Shown here: positions 9,800 to 19,790 of the stretch, in pieces | Layout: every line of letters starts with the position of its first letter | Numbering within the stretch: the stretch's first letter is position 1 | Assembly (NCBI GenBank): GCA_963833675.1 | Contig: CAWHYW010000017.1 | Location: forward strand, 186,001 to 250,000 | Reading direction: 5' to 3' | Source: DASQDN01 sp963833675 | Lineage (GTDB): Bacteria > Acidobacteriota > Terriglobia > Bryobacterales > Bryobacteraceae | DNA: 64,000 bases | The notes under the pieces: model-generated | Told to the model about the DNA's origin: nothing | Databases searched by the model: none | Seen by the model: the letters and a program-made list of their open reading frames with translations, nothing else | Program-made: the position numbers and the translations under genes

Positions 9800-11359
9800 T
9801 TCTTCTCTCCTGTAGCCGTAGCAGCCGGAGTATCAGGCGCGCGCCCGGAGTTTGCGAAGGCGACGTACGGAAATGTCTCCTGGTAAGGAACATCGTTCGC
9901 ATTTACACCATCTCCCAGACTGTTGTAGGGAGCCCCGCTGAATCCAGCGAGCACTCCGGCAACAACGCGTAGAGCGATATCGGTGACATCATCCGACACG
10001 CGCCGGCCATTCGGAAACCCGCCAAGATCATTCGCGAGAGCCCCCAACCGGCTGCGCTTCGCTGCTGGCGTCGGAGAGACTCCCGTATTCAAGCGCAGTA
10101 AGTCTGCAACCGGACCGGTCGGCGTTCCGGCAGGCGCGATCGGCGGCAGATATTGGCCGAGCAGCAACAGATCGTTCCGCGGCGCGTCTGGTACCCGAAG
10201 GCCGCCATATACGGCATTCAGCGCTCGCGCCAGAAGCGGATCCAAAAAGTAGCTCGCATACTGCCCGTCGTCAGCCGGCTCGCCCATGCTCCATCGGTCC
10301 TTCGAACCAGTGCCGATGATCAATTCGTTGATGAGCGGATTGCCCATACGCTGCACCTGACGAAAACTGGGAAAGTCCTCGCCGAATCCGCCCTGCTCTT
10401 CGGGAGAACGGCGGACGGAGACCCTCGGCCGAGATGTTGTTCCCCAGGTGCCGATCACGGCGCGAGGATCAGTCGCAGGATAAGTGCCTCCTCCCTGTGT
10501 GAGCTGGTTAATCGGGACTTCAATCGCGATCGTGTTGACGTTATAGCCGGCAACCGTGTCAGGACCGAAGTTCTGACGGTCGTTCCCGTCCTGCTCCGCC
10601 GTCAACACGCCTGGCGTGCCTGACGGAAACTTACCACGTAAGTTCAGCGAATCGAACGCTCCTCCGAGATCGATATAAAAAGGATCGTCTACAGTGCCGG
10701 CAAAAACGCGAATTCCGCCATCGATGGTATAGATACCTTGCTTTGCCAATGCCGTGTAGTCTGGCATCGTACGGGTACCAACGTTGGACGGCACAGCGAT
10801 CAATTTACGAGGCCCGGTGATGTTGGTGCGCGACACATTCGCGCCATATCCCCGGGTCATCCAGACCTGGTACGTTTGGCGCAAGTTCAGTCCTTCGGAG
10901 CCCTTCCCATCCAATGCGGTGATAGCCGGTGGAATCACCTGCGTTGGAATTCCGCCTTCAGCCAGCGTTATGGGAGCGTTTGCTGGAGAATTGATACCAT
11001 TTCCCGCGCCGATGAACCCGGTGAAAACACCGGTGCCGAATCTCAGTCTGAAAACGTATCTCGAAACCGACGTCGGCGAGAGCGTCATGATTGTTGTCGA
11101 TCTTGATCGCATAAACGATGTCAGGATCAAAAGGGAAGTAGTTGGGACCGTTGCCTGGATCCAACAGCGGATCGACATTCAGGATAAAGGTGACCTTCGT
11201 AGGATCGTCATAGCTAACGAAGGCGTACCAATCCGTAATATCTGCTGCGCGATCGAGGGCGGTAATCGGCGCTTCGCGATGACTGGCGCCATAGGCCAAG
11301 TTTGGCGATACCAACAAAATCGCCAGAAGGGTGGCGAGATATTCCCGCGTAGTTCGCAT
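9796..11359 (-). CDS. DUF4331 secreted protein, frame broken near 11040
   Basis: A signal peptide (MRTTREYLATLLAILLVSPNLAYG) is followed by ASHREAP, the start typical of mature DUF4331 proteins. DITDWYAFVS and later YFLDPLLARALNAVYG-type segments follow. The first frame runs to about 11040 and the rest continues one frame away from RFGTGVFTGF to the C-terminal GEKK, about 520 residues in all. DUF4331 proteins are large secreted or surface proteins of unknown biochemical role. A TPR gene is coupled downstream. Confidence 0.85.
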
Positions 11360-11475
11360 TGCAACTCCTTGTTTTCTTCTGAATCAATCGCTCGTGGCGA
11401 TTACAGGAGTCAATACGAGATCGGGCGAAGATTGGATTTCTCGTTATAAGACAGAGCAGCGAGCGGAGGTTCTTC

Positions 11476-12273
11476 TTACCACGCGTGAATATAGCCGTTA
11501 CGCTCAGCTAAATCGACTTCGATCCCGAACAGGTCTTCAATCGGTTTCTTCGCAAGCAATTCCGAGCGCGGGCCGTCCGCCACGATTCGTCCAGCCTTCA
11601 TCATTACGATGCGGTCGATTTCGGGAATGATATCGCTGAGATGATGCGTCACCAGGAGAATCGCGATGCCCGTTTGCGCCAGACGCCGCATCGCTTCTCG
11701 CAGCTCATGCTGAGCGGAAAGATCGAGGCTTGTAGTCGGCTCATCCAGAAGCAGCGCCTTAGGATTGTGGACAAGCGCACGCGCGATCAGGATTCGGCGC
11801 GCCTCTCCCGATGACAATTCTTCATAATCGCGGCCCGCAAGATGTGTCGCATCCATCAATGCCAGCGCCGCGTCCGCGCGTTCTTCCATTTCTTTCGTGA
11901 CGTGCTGATTCGGCCAAACACCAACGCTGCTGAAGAAGGACCCGATTACCAGGTCACGCCCCGTCAGCGAGCGCGAAGGTGTTGGAAAGTGATTCGAAAC
12001 GATCCCAAGTAGCGACCAGAGTTCGAACACGTTCCACACCTCGCGGCCAAAGAGTCGAATGAAACTCCCTGGCCGCTGGAGCGGATAAAATTCCCGCGCC
12101 AGCGTCCGAACCAACGTCGACTTTCCACAGCCGTTCGGTCCCAAAATGGCGACATGCTCGCCGACTTCGATGCGAAGACACATCTCTTTAATGACGACTT
12201 CTTCGCCTCGCATGACAGAGGCTTGATGGAGCTCAATGAGCGGAGGAGTGTTGTTGCTCGATTTGTTCGACAC
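11476..12273 (-). CDS. ABC transporter ATP-binding protein (ModF/YlmA-like)
   Basis: This 265-aa ABC ATPase has Walker A GPNGCGKST, signature LSSGEARR, Walker B ALLLDEPT and an H-loop VTHH. The sequence resembles orphan ATPases of the ModF/YlmA type, often annotated as molybdate or iron-complex transport. No membrane or substrate-binding component is adjacent, so transport substrate and even transport function are uncertain. It overlaps the upstream symporter gene by 41 nt and is the last gene of the xseB operon. Confidence 0.9.
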   Translation of the reverse strand: MSNKSSNNTPPLIELHQASVMRGEEVVIKEMCLRIEVGEHVAILGPNGCGKSTLVRTLAREFYPLQRPGSFIRLFGREVWNVFELWSLLGIVSNHFPTPSRSLTGRDLVIGSFFSSVGVWPNQHVTKEMEERADAALALMDATHLAGRDYEELSSGEARRILIARALVHNPKALLLDEPTTSLDLSAQHELREAMRRLAQTGIAILLVTHHLSDIIPEIDRIVMMKAGRIVADGPRSELLAKKPIEDLFGIEVDLAERNGYIHAW

Positions 12274-13462
12274 CTATCGGAAATCCTTCCCATTTCGCCA
12301 CCACCGCGGTGGCCAGGCAATTTCCCAAAACATTGACGGAAGTTCGCGCCATGTCCATAACCGCGTCAACGCCGAGGATGAGCGCAACACCCTCTACGGG
12401 AAGGCCGAAAGTCGCAAGAGTGCCGGCGAGAATAACGAGTGACGCGCGAGGGATGCCCGCGACTCCCTTGCTGGTGAGCATTAGAGTCAGCATCATGATC
12501 AACTGCTGCCCGAAACTCATCTCGATGCCGGCTGCCTGCGCAACAAACACGCTTGCAAGCGACAAGTACAATGTGGTTCCGTCCAGGTTGAAGCTGTAAC
12601 CGGTCGGCATCACGAATCCTGCGATATGTTTCGGGACTCCGAAACGTTCCATGTTCTCGAGCGCCTGTGGAAGGGCCGCCTCGCTCGAAGCTGTTGAAAA
12701 TGCGATCAGCCATGGTTCCCGCACAGCGCGCAGGAAAGGTCTGAAAGGAATCCGCAAAAGCAGGATGACAGAGCCGAATACAAATACAACAAACACCACC
12801 AAGGTAACGTACATCGTCGCGACCAGCTTGCCAAGCTCGAGTAAGACGGAGACTCCTTTAGATCCGACAGTGAACGCGATCGCCGCTCCGACAGCAAACG
12901 GCGCAAACAACATCACGTAGTGCGTATAGCGGAACATCACCTCTGCCAGCGAGTCCGCGAACTCTACCACAGGTTTGGCTGCGGCGCCAACACTTGCGCA
13001 GGCGGCGCCGAAAAGAAATGAAAAGACCACGATCTGCAAAACTTCGCCGCGAGCCATCGCGTCAATTATGCTCGACGGGAACGTATGTTCCAGAATCGCG
13101 CCGATGCTTTGGTCCGCTTTGGGCGTCGCCGGGTTGACGGCCGTATGCTCAATGCGAATGCCCGCGCCGGGGCGCACAAGATTCACCGCTCCTAAACCCA
13201 CAAATAGCGCGAGTGTCGTAGCGATTTCGAAATACACGATCGCCTTTATGCCGATGCGGCCCATCGTCGCTATGCTTCCAGTACTCGCGATTCCCCCGAC
13301 CAGAGTTCCGAATAACAGAGGAGCAATGATCGACTTGATCATGCGCAGAAAAATATTGCTGACCGGCTCGAGTTTGACTGCCATGCCTGGGGCGAACACA
13401 CCCAAAGCGACGCCCAACGCCATCGAAATGAAGATCCACGATGATAGAGAAAGTCGTCTCAT
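12233..13462 (-). CDS. Dicarboxylate/amino acid:cation symporter (DAACS family)
   Basis: This 409-aa polytopic membrane protein has eight or so hydrophobic segments. It carries the family's re-entrant-loop serines (AFSTASSEAALP) and the substrate/cation-binding segments FNLDGTTLY and DMARTSVNVLGN. It should import glutamate, aspartate or C4-dicarboxylates using H+ or Na+. The start overlaps the nadK stop by 4 nt (ATGA). Specificity between amino acids and dicarboxylates is not resolved. Confidence 0.93.
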   Translation of the reverse strand: MRRLSLSSWIFISMALGVALGVFAPGMAVKLEPVSNIFLRMIKSIIAPLLFGTLVGGIASTGSIATMGRIGIKAIVYFEIATTLALFVGLGAVNLVRPGAGIRIEHTAVNPATPKADQSIGAILEHTFPSSIIDAMARGEVLQIVVFSFLFGAACASVGAAAKPVVEFADSLAEVMFRYTHYVMLFAPFAVGAAIAFTVGSKGVSVLLELGKLVATMYVTLVVFVVFVFGSVILLLRIPFRPFLRAVREPWLIAFSTASSEAALPQALENMERFGVPKHIAGFVMPTGYSFNLDGTTLYLSLASVFVAQAAGIEMSFGQQLIMMLTLMLTSKGVAGIPRASLVILAGTLATFGLPVEGVALILGVDAVMDMARTSVNVLGNCLATAVVAKWEGFPIGVEQIEQQHSSAH

Positions 13463-14323
13463 CTCTCACCCCAGCTCAATTTTTCGCGAAGCACATCAAA
13501 AAACATCATGCGTGGAGGGCGAATGAGATTGACGAATTTTTCTGAGCGTTGGCAGACGACATGATCGCCGCGCTCCAAAGGTTCACCGATCTGACCGTCG
13601 ATCGTCAGATACGCTCTGTCGCTTACCGATCGAGGAATGATTTGAATCACGCTGGTATCGGGCACAAGCACCGGACGATTCGTCAACGTGTGCGGACAGA
13701 TTGGAGTAATGACGAGTGCTGCGACCGTCGGAAACACGATCGGACCGCCCGCGGAGAGTGAGTAAGCTGTCGATCCTGTGGGCGTCGATACGATCAAGCC
13801 GTCGGCGCGATACGTACACACGAAATGTTGGTCCACGCGCGCTTCTACGTCGATCATGCGGGCAATAGAGACCTTCGTCAGCACGACATCGTTAAGCGCG
13901 TCATAGCGCCCCACAACCTTCGATCCTCGATACAGCTCGCAGTGCAGCATGCGGCGGCTCGCGATCCGATACTCGCCACGCAACGCCCGTTCCAACTCGG
14001 GGTAAAGTTCATCCAATGTAATAGCAGTCAGAAATCCGAGATTCCCGAGATTCACCGGAAACAGCGGAATATCGCGGCCGCCGAGCGCGCGCGCGGCGGA
14101 CAGAAGAGTGCCGTCACCACCGAGCACTATAACCATGTCGCACTTCGGCTGCGACATCTTCGCGTGGCATGGCGCCCGGCGCATCGAGATACACGCCGGT
14201 CTGTTCATCGAACCGTACAACGACTCCACGCTCGCGCAGCCAGTTGCACAGTGTAGGCACGATCTCGCGAGCTCGCGGTATATTCGGCTTGGACAGCAAC
14301 CCAACCGTCTTAGCGATGGGCAT
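13459..14323 (-). CDS. nadK: NAD kinase, frame broken near 14147
   Basis: NAD kinase makes NADP from NAD and ATP in the cytosol. The N-terminal frame (MPIAKTVGLLSKPN..., ending LDAPGAMPREDVAA) and the main frame (from PKCDMVIVLGGDGTLL to LREKLSWGER) join near 14147. The GGDGT motif, the NLGFLTAI segment and the STPTGSTAYSLSAGGP nucleotide-binding region are intact. Because NAD kinase is normally essential, the frame break is more likely a sequencing indel than a true mutation. The start overlaps tlyA by 14 nt. Confidence 0.88.
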
Positions 14324-15043
14324 GCAGTAAGAATTCCTTGTTGCCTTCCGCGCCCGTGATAGGGCTGTCGATCAGATCCGTGTGGTAGCCCAACGATTCG
14401 ACGGCGCTGCGAACTTTGTCGCAAGCGGCCCGGTGTAACGATTCGTCGCGCACGATTCCTCCCTTGCCGACATCGTCACGACCCACTTCGAATTGTGGCT
14501 TGATCAAGATCACCATTTCTCCACGAGGTTGCAACAGAGCAGGTATAACGGGAGCAATCAGCGTCACCGATATGAAACTAACATCGCATACCGCAATATC
14601 GCACAGTTCCGGAATGTCGGCAGGTGTGAGATAGCGTGCATTCGTTTGATCTTTAACCACGACTCGCGGGTCGGAACGGATTCGCCAGTCGAGCTGTGTG
14701 GGGCCGACATCGATCGCATAAACTCTCGCTGCTCCTCGCTGCAATAAACAGTCTGTAAAGCCGCCCGTAGAAGCGCCGATATCGATGCCCACTTTCCCGG
14801 TCACATCGATGCCAAAACCGGTTAGCGCCGCGTCAAGCTTCAATCCACCTCGACTTACGAAGGGAAGGAATCCGAGTATCTCAATCTCTACATCGTCGCA
14901 ACCGAGTGTCCGGGCTTATCCACCTTCTGTTTGTTGACCAACACATTGCCTGCGAGAATCAACGCCTGCCCTTTCTGCCGCGAATCAACCAGACCACGAT
15001 CCAGCAGCAACTGGTCTAATCGCTGCTTACGCGTTGGCTTCAT
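14310..15043 (-). CDS. tlyA: TlyA-family rRNA 2'-O-methyltransferase, frame broken near 14905
   Basis: The protein begins at ATG 15043 with an S4 RNA-binding domain (RLDQLLLDRGLVDSRQKGQA) and continues one frame away with VEIEILGFLPFVSRGGLKL. An FtsJ-like Rossmann methyltransferase follows (GIDIGASTGGFTDCLLQRGA, VDVGP-like AIDVGPTQLDW, LIKPQFEVG). Members methylate 2'-OH positions of rRNA. The start codon overlaps the ispA stop (ATGA). The break near 14905 separates the S4 domain from the catalytic domain only as read; total length of about 243 aa fits the family. Confidence 0.87.
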
Positions 15044-15924
15044 GCCTTGCGGTGAACAACCAGATCGGCAAGTTCATGTAGCCAAAAGGCCCGTGCGCCG
15101 AACATACGCAGGCATTCATGTGCTCGAGCGAGCTCCGCGTCCGCCATCTGTTTCGACCGGTCAAGCCCATACACCGCCGGGAATGTAATCTTGCCCTGCT
15201 GCGCATCCTTCCCAGCCGTCTTTCCTAAGGCCTCCGAGGGCTGTTCGACGTCGAGAATGTCATCCACGATCTGAAATGCCAGTCCGACGTGCTCGCCATA
15301 TTCCGAAAGAGCATTGTATTGTTCCGGGCAGGCGCCTGCGCAGATCGCGCCCATTCGAACGCTTGCCCGTAACAAAGCGCCGGTTTTTGCTCGATGAATC
15401 GCCTCCAGGAGTTCGGCTGTGGGCGGTTGACCCTCGCCTTCGATGTCATGAACCTGGCCGCCGATCATTCCGCGCACCGTGCCTGAAGCAGTCGCAAGCT
15501 CGGCAGCGAGCGCCACACGACGCTCCGCCGATACTCCCTTTACTTTCGCCAGCACCTCGAACGCGAGCGTCAGCAGCGAGTCGCCCGCCAGAATCGCCAT
15601 CGCGTCGCCGAAAACTTTGTGACAAGTCGGCCGGCCCCTTCGCAGATCGTCGTTATCGAGCGCCGGAAGATCATCGTGAATCAGCGAATACGTGTGGATC
15701 AGCTCGAGCGTACAGGCGACATCTTCGACGCATTCGACATTGTCAGCCACGGAACGCGCTGCGCTCATGCACAGCACCGGCCGGATCCGCTTGCCCCCGG
15801 CGAACAGACTGTACCGCATCGCTTTGTGGATGTTTTGCGGCGGCTCGGTTTCATGGGGAACCCACCGGTTCAGTGCAGACTCCACGAGTTGGCACTGCTC
15901 TTGCAGGTAATCGTTTAAGGTCAT
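15040..15924 (-). CDS. ispA: Polyprenyl (farnesyl/geranylgeranyl) diphosphate synthase
   Basis: This 294-aa prenyltransferase has the first Asp-rich motif DDLPALDNDD and the second DDILD, plus GGKRIRP and the LELIHTYSLIHDD helix. It condenses isopentenyl diphosphate with allylic diphosphates to give C15/C20 products for quinones and undecaprenyl carriers. The amino acids upstream of the first Asp motif include Tyr/Ser (THYSL-like HTYSL), but chain length cannot be fixed from sequence. It overlaps xseB by 4 nt and tlyA by 4 nt. Confidence 0.93.
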   Translation of the reverse strand: MTLNDYLQEQCQLVESALNRWVPHETEPPQNIHKAMRYSLFAGGKRIRPVLCMSAARSVADNVECVEDVACTLELIHTYSLIHDDLPALDNDDLRRGRPTCHKVFGDAMAILAGDSLLTLAFEVLAKVKGVSAERRVALAAELATASGTVRGMIGGQVHDIEGEGQPPTAELLEAIHRAKTGALLRASVRMGAICAGACPEQYNALSEYGEHVGLAFQIVDDILDVEQPSEALGKTAGKDAQQGKITFPAVYGLDRSKQMADAELARAHECLRMFGARAFWLHELADLVVHRKA

Positions 15925-16166
15925 GCCTTCGGAGGTTTGAAAGGCTCGGCTACGACACTAGCTCCGCGCCGTGTAAGCATCTCCACGCGCGTTTCTGCTT
16001 CTTCGAGCTGCTTGCGGCACGTATCGCTCAATTGCATGCCTTTCTCGAAGAGTTCCAGCGCCTTTTCGAGCGGCAGATCGCCCGATTCAAGCTGCTTTAC
16101 AACAGACTCCAACTCTGCCAGGCCCGCCTCGAAACTCGCGACCGGTGTCGAATCTTCCGCCATCAA
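15921..16166 (-). CDS. xseB: Exodeoxyribonuclease VII small subunit
   Basis: This 81-aa acidic coiled-coil protein of the XseB family contains FEAGLAELESVVKQLESGDLPLEKAL and the FEKGMQLSDTCRKQLEEAE helix. It associates with XseA to form exonuclease VII, which degrades single-stranded DNA. xseA itself is not in the window. It is the first gene of the overlapping operon that continues with ispA, as in many bacteria. Confidence 0.93.
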   Translation of the reverse strand: MMAEDSTPVASFEAGLAELESVVKQLESGDLPLEKALELFEKGMQLSDTCRKQLEEAETRVEMLTRRGASVVAEPFKPPKA

Positions 16167-16211
16167 CTTTTATTCTACGTGGTGGCGTGCCGTTCCTATC
16201 GGGACTCTGTT

Positions 16212-18439
16212 TTATTGCAACCCAACACGCGTTACGTCGGACGAACGTTTTTCCGGCGTCACCTTGACGCGCTCGATCTTGCCGCCCTTGATAGATCCTT
16301 CAACAGCCGTGTTATTCGAGGCATATAGTTTGAAATCCACGTCCCAGTCTTTTGGCCAGGCCGGAGCCAGGAGGATTCGACTGCCATCCGTTTGCAGCAA
16401 CATGGATTGAAGAGCCATCGCTGCGACGTTGCCGTGAGTCTGATCCGGAATCCAATCGAAATTCGGTCCCCAGAAGGCGGGGAATCTCTGCTCCGCCTTC
16501 GCTGTGAAATTCTCGACCACGTAGTCTCGCGCAACGTTCGCCAGCCCGAGATAAGCGGCCTGGATGGCATCCTGCTGCCAGCCGCCCGATGTCTTGAACC
16601 TTCGAGCCGCAAATGTATCCAGCCCGATCTGCAGATCTGTTTTTTCCACGGCATACAGCCGGAACGGGAATACCGCGTACAACTCGGGATTCTCTCTGTT
16701 CTTGATCTCACCGATGACGCGTTCCGCTGGAGCCAGAATTTTCTTCCCTGCCACTTCCTTCATCGGTATCTCCGGCAATTGCTGCAACAACTTGCGAAGC
16801 GCGTTTTGCGCGGGCTTACTGAGCGGGATTTTATCCGCCTGCAAGCGGAACAATACATACCGAAGTCCGGCGACATCCGGCAGCGGATTCACAGTCTCCT
16901 GCCAGGTCTCCAGCGCTTGTGAAGGACTCAGCCGCAAGCGGCCGTTTGCATCACGCTCGTAATGCTGGTCATAGAACAGAACAATTAAATCGGCGAGCGG
17001 ACCCAACGTCGATCGGACGAATTGCCGGTCCTGCGGAAAATAAGCTGCGTACTCAAGACCCATCGCGAGCAGTTCCAGATTGCCCGTGAAGTAGTTTCGG
17101 ATGTACGTATTTTCCACCCAAGACACCGGCTTCGCTTCGCGATTCCACCCATAATTCGAGTTCGCATACGCTCCCCAGAAGTACATCGTCTCCGGAAAGA
17201 ATGCGCCCTCATGATTGAAGTACAATTTCGTGCGCTTCTGCGCGAACATCAGCGCTTCCCGGAACATGTCGAAGAAGGGCTGCATCAGACTCGGAATCGC
17301 CGGAGGCAAGCATCGGCCAATAGATCAGCCTCGTATTCTGGAACCAGTAAGGACCGCCCCATCTGCGATAGTCGGCGTCGAAAGAAAACGTCTTTCACTT
17401 TTGCGTCTACGTTGAAGATCGATCCATTGAACTTGATCGGGTAAGCGCCGCGTCCAGCGCATGCATTCAGGAATCTCTGCAGAGCGTAAGCCTGAGATAC
17501 AGCCTGCGCCTGAGCGCCTCCCGTAATCCGGACGTAGCTGCGATCCCAAAATTCAGACCAGTATTTCTCGTGCGCCGCCCGCCGATCCTCCACACGTATT
17601 GCATTCACACGTGACACTGCATTCTGCAGTTGCCTCACCCACTCCTCGGAGCTCGCCGTAACACTCGTCAGCGCAACAATAGAAATCGCCTGCCTTTGAG
17701 CCGGAGCCTTGGAGCGAAGCGTGGTGGCATTGATGCGAGTGAATCCTTCGCCGCGAATCATCGCCCCGAACGTGCGGTCCTGGATCGGATCCGTGAGGTT
17801 TGTCGAAAGTTCCGCCAGACCCTGATGTTTCAAAATCGCCGGCCAGGGACTCTTCGTATTGCGGTGATACCAGAGGACCGCATCCGGTATATCCTGCGAA
17901 ATGGCATCCCCGAGCGACTGAATCGGCTCGGGTCCCTTGTCCAGACCATACGCGCTGTTGGCTTCCTCGCCTTCGAGAACGCGCGGTTGGTCTCTCCAAC
18001 GCTCGTAAATCACCTGTATCTGCGAGGGTTGCTGCGTTTCTGCTTCGATGCGGACGACGGGATTGAGGGCATCCGCCCATATCTTGAATTTCGCTTCTGA
18101 TCCGGATTTCCCCGCCTCGATGCTGATCTCACCGGAATGCAGCTTCAGCGTTTGCCGAAAGGGTTGCCCGGAGACGAAGGGATTCGGAGTCAGCCTCAGA
18201 CGTACACGGCCGAGCTTCAGGAGCCGTACGTTTTCGCTCCACGCGTCCGTCTTACTGACGTATAAGAGCAGATCGCCATTCTCTTCGACCCATGCATTCA
18301 CGCCGATGTCGCCGTTGCCCAGCGGCATCGAGCCGCTGGAATCCTTACTCGGGGAATTCCAAACTACGTTGTATGCGTCTACTGCATGCTGGCCGAACGC
18401 TGCCGTCGCCAGGGCGCTTAACAGTAGGAACCGTTTCAT
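16212..18439 (-). CDS. Secreted DUF5703/six-hairpin glycosidase-like protein, frame broken twice (about 17388 and 17290)
   Basis: An N-terminal signal peptide (MKRFLLLSALATAAFGQ) precedes a DUF5703-type beta domain (VWNSPSKDSSGSMPLGNGDIGVNAWVEENG split over residues 25-55). An (alpha/alpha)6-barrel-like region follows. Joining three frames gives continuous text: DAKVKDVF, then FDADYRRWGGPYWFQNTRLIYWPMLASGD, then MQPFFDMFREAL. The total is about 740 residues. The family sits near GH95-like fucosidases, so carbohydrate hydrolysis is a reasonable but unproven role. Both breaks shift the frame in the same direction. Confidence 0.8.
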
Positions 18440-18544
18440 CATCAATAAAAAATCGCCGCTATCCTCTAGATTTCCTATCGGCATAATCACCCGAAATCAT
18501 GCCACTTATCAGCATAGTGATATCCTGCAACACAGGTTTTTTCG

Positions 18545-19414
18545 ATGAGAATAGTCCTGTTGGTGGTACTAGGCACATCTCTTCTGATGGGCCAGAAAGT
18601 AGAGTTGTTATGGCCGGGCGGAGCGCCAGGCGCGCTCGGTTCGGAAGATCGGGACAAACCTTCCATCACCATTCGTTTGGCCGATTCCGCAAAGGCCAAC
18701 GGAACCGCCGTGATCGTATGCCCCGGTGGCGGATACGGAAACCTGGCGATGGATCATGAAGGCGCTCAAGTCGCGGCGTGGTTGAACAACCTCGGCATAT
18801 CGGCGTTTATTCTGAAATACCGGCTCGGTCCGATTTACCATCACCCTGCGCCATTGCAGGACGCCCAGCGAGCGATTCGGACAGTCCGCTCGCGAGCAAA
18901 AGAGTTCGGTATCGATCCGAACCGGATCGGCATCTGGGGCTTCTCCGCGGGAGGCCATCTCGCCTCTACAACCGGAACTCATTTCGATGACGGCCAGTCA
19001 AACGCTTCCGATCCTATTGACCGCCTTAGCTCACGACCGGACTTCATGATCTTGGCCTATCCCGTGATCAGCCTGACAACGGAATATGTCCACAAAGGCT
19101 CTCGCAAAAACCTGCTCGGGGACCCGTACGATCCCGCGCTCGCCGAGCAACTATCGAATGAGAAGCAGGTAACTTCCCGCACACCACCTACGTTTCTCTT
19201 CCACACGGACGACGATGCCGGCGTTCCCGTTGAAAACAGCGTGCTCTTCTTTCTCGCGCTGAAGAAAGCCAAGGTTCCCGCCGAGATGCACATCTACCAA
19301 AAGGGAAAGCATGGCGTCGGCCTGGCCCAATCCGATCCCGTTCTCTCAACCTGGCCGGACCGCCTGAAGGACTGGCTTCAAATTCGAGGACTTTTGGCCA
19401 GCCTTACGAAGTAA
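18545..19414 (+). CDS. Secreted alpha/beta-hydrolase (acetylesterase/BD-FAE-like)
   Basis: This 289-aa protein with signal peptide (MRIVLLVVLGTSLLMG) has an oxyanion motif CPGGGYG and the nucleophile elbow GFSAGG. A likely acid is in HTDDDAGVP and the catalytic His in KGKHGVG. It resembles exported xylan/pectin acetylesterases and carboxylesterases that act on plant polysaccharides. Its neighbour on the minus strand is the DUF5703 glycosidase-like protein, consistent with polysaccharide use. The C-terminus overlaps the PilZ gene by 11 nt. Confidence 0.9.
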   Translation: MRIVLLVVLGTSLLMGQKVELLWPGGAPGALGSEDRDKPSITIRLADSAKANGTAVIVCPGGGYGNLAMDHEGAQVAAWLNNLGISAFILKYRLGPIYHHPAPLQDAQRAIRTVRSRAKEFGIDPNRIGIWGFSAGGHLASTTGTHFDDGQSNASDPIDRLSSRPDFMILAYPVISLTTEYVHKGSRKNLLGDPYDPALAEQLSNEKQVTSRTPPTFLFHTDDDAGVPVENSVLFFLALKKAKVPAEMHIYQKGKHGVGLAQSDPVLSTWPDRLKDWLQIRGLLASLTK

Positions 19415-19670
19415 TCACCCGAACTCCGGCGAAATATTCGCCGTTCTGCACGTAACGCCGGCGTACTTCATAAGACAGTACGAGTTGACCCGTGCGTACC
19501 ATCATCTGGTCGCACTTTGGCGGCGCTTGATCGAATTGCAGCCGCAGTCCTCCGGCCGATATATCGCGAACGACGGCTTTCTGCGTGCCGCACGGCTTTC
19601 GAGCTCGAACAAAGGCAACCTCTACCACCCGGTCGCACTCATATCGTGGGTGAGCGCGTTTTTCGAACAT
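19404..19670 (-). CDS. PilZ-domain protein, possible c-di-GMP receptor
   Basis: This 88-aa single-domain protein has the PilZ signature: an N-terminal RAHPRYECDR (basic RxxxR-like loop) and DISAGGLRLQF (D-x-S-x-x-G). PilZ domains bind cyclic di-GMP and control motility, polysaccharide or secretion partners. The exact RxxxR spacing (RAHPR) is present, supporting ligand binding. No partner gene is adjacent in the same operon. Confidence 0.85.
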   Translation of the reverse strand: MFEKRAHPRYECDRVVEVAFVRARKPCGTQKAVVRDISAGGLRLQFDQAPPKCDQMMVRTGQLVLSYEVRRRYVQNGEYFAGVRVITS

Positions 19671-19790
19671 ATTCTCCGTATCGTCGCCTCTGACGAAAGC
19701 TTGAAAAAAAGTTTCGAGCGGGAGCTGGCCTTATTTCCTGTGATATCAGCTACAATGCGAGCTATACGCTCAGTTACGGAGGACTCCTCG

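Noticed and set aside
15276..16328. Plus-strand 350-codon open frame
   Set aside because: It lies antisense to ispA and xseB, whose motifs are certain; composition is Arg/Ala/Ser-rich as expected for a shadow frame.
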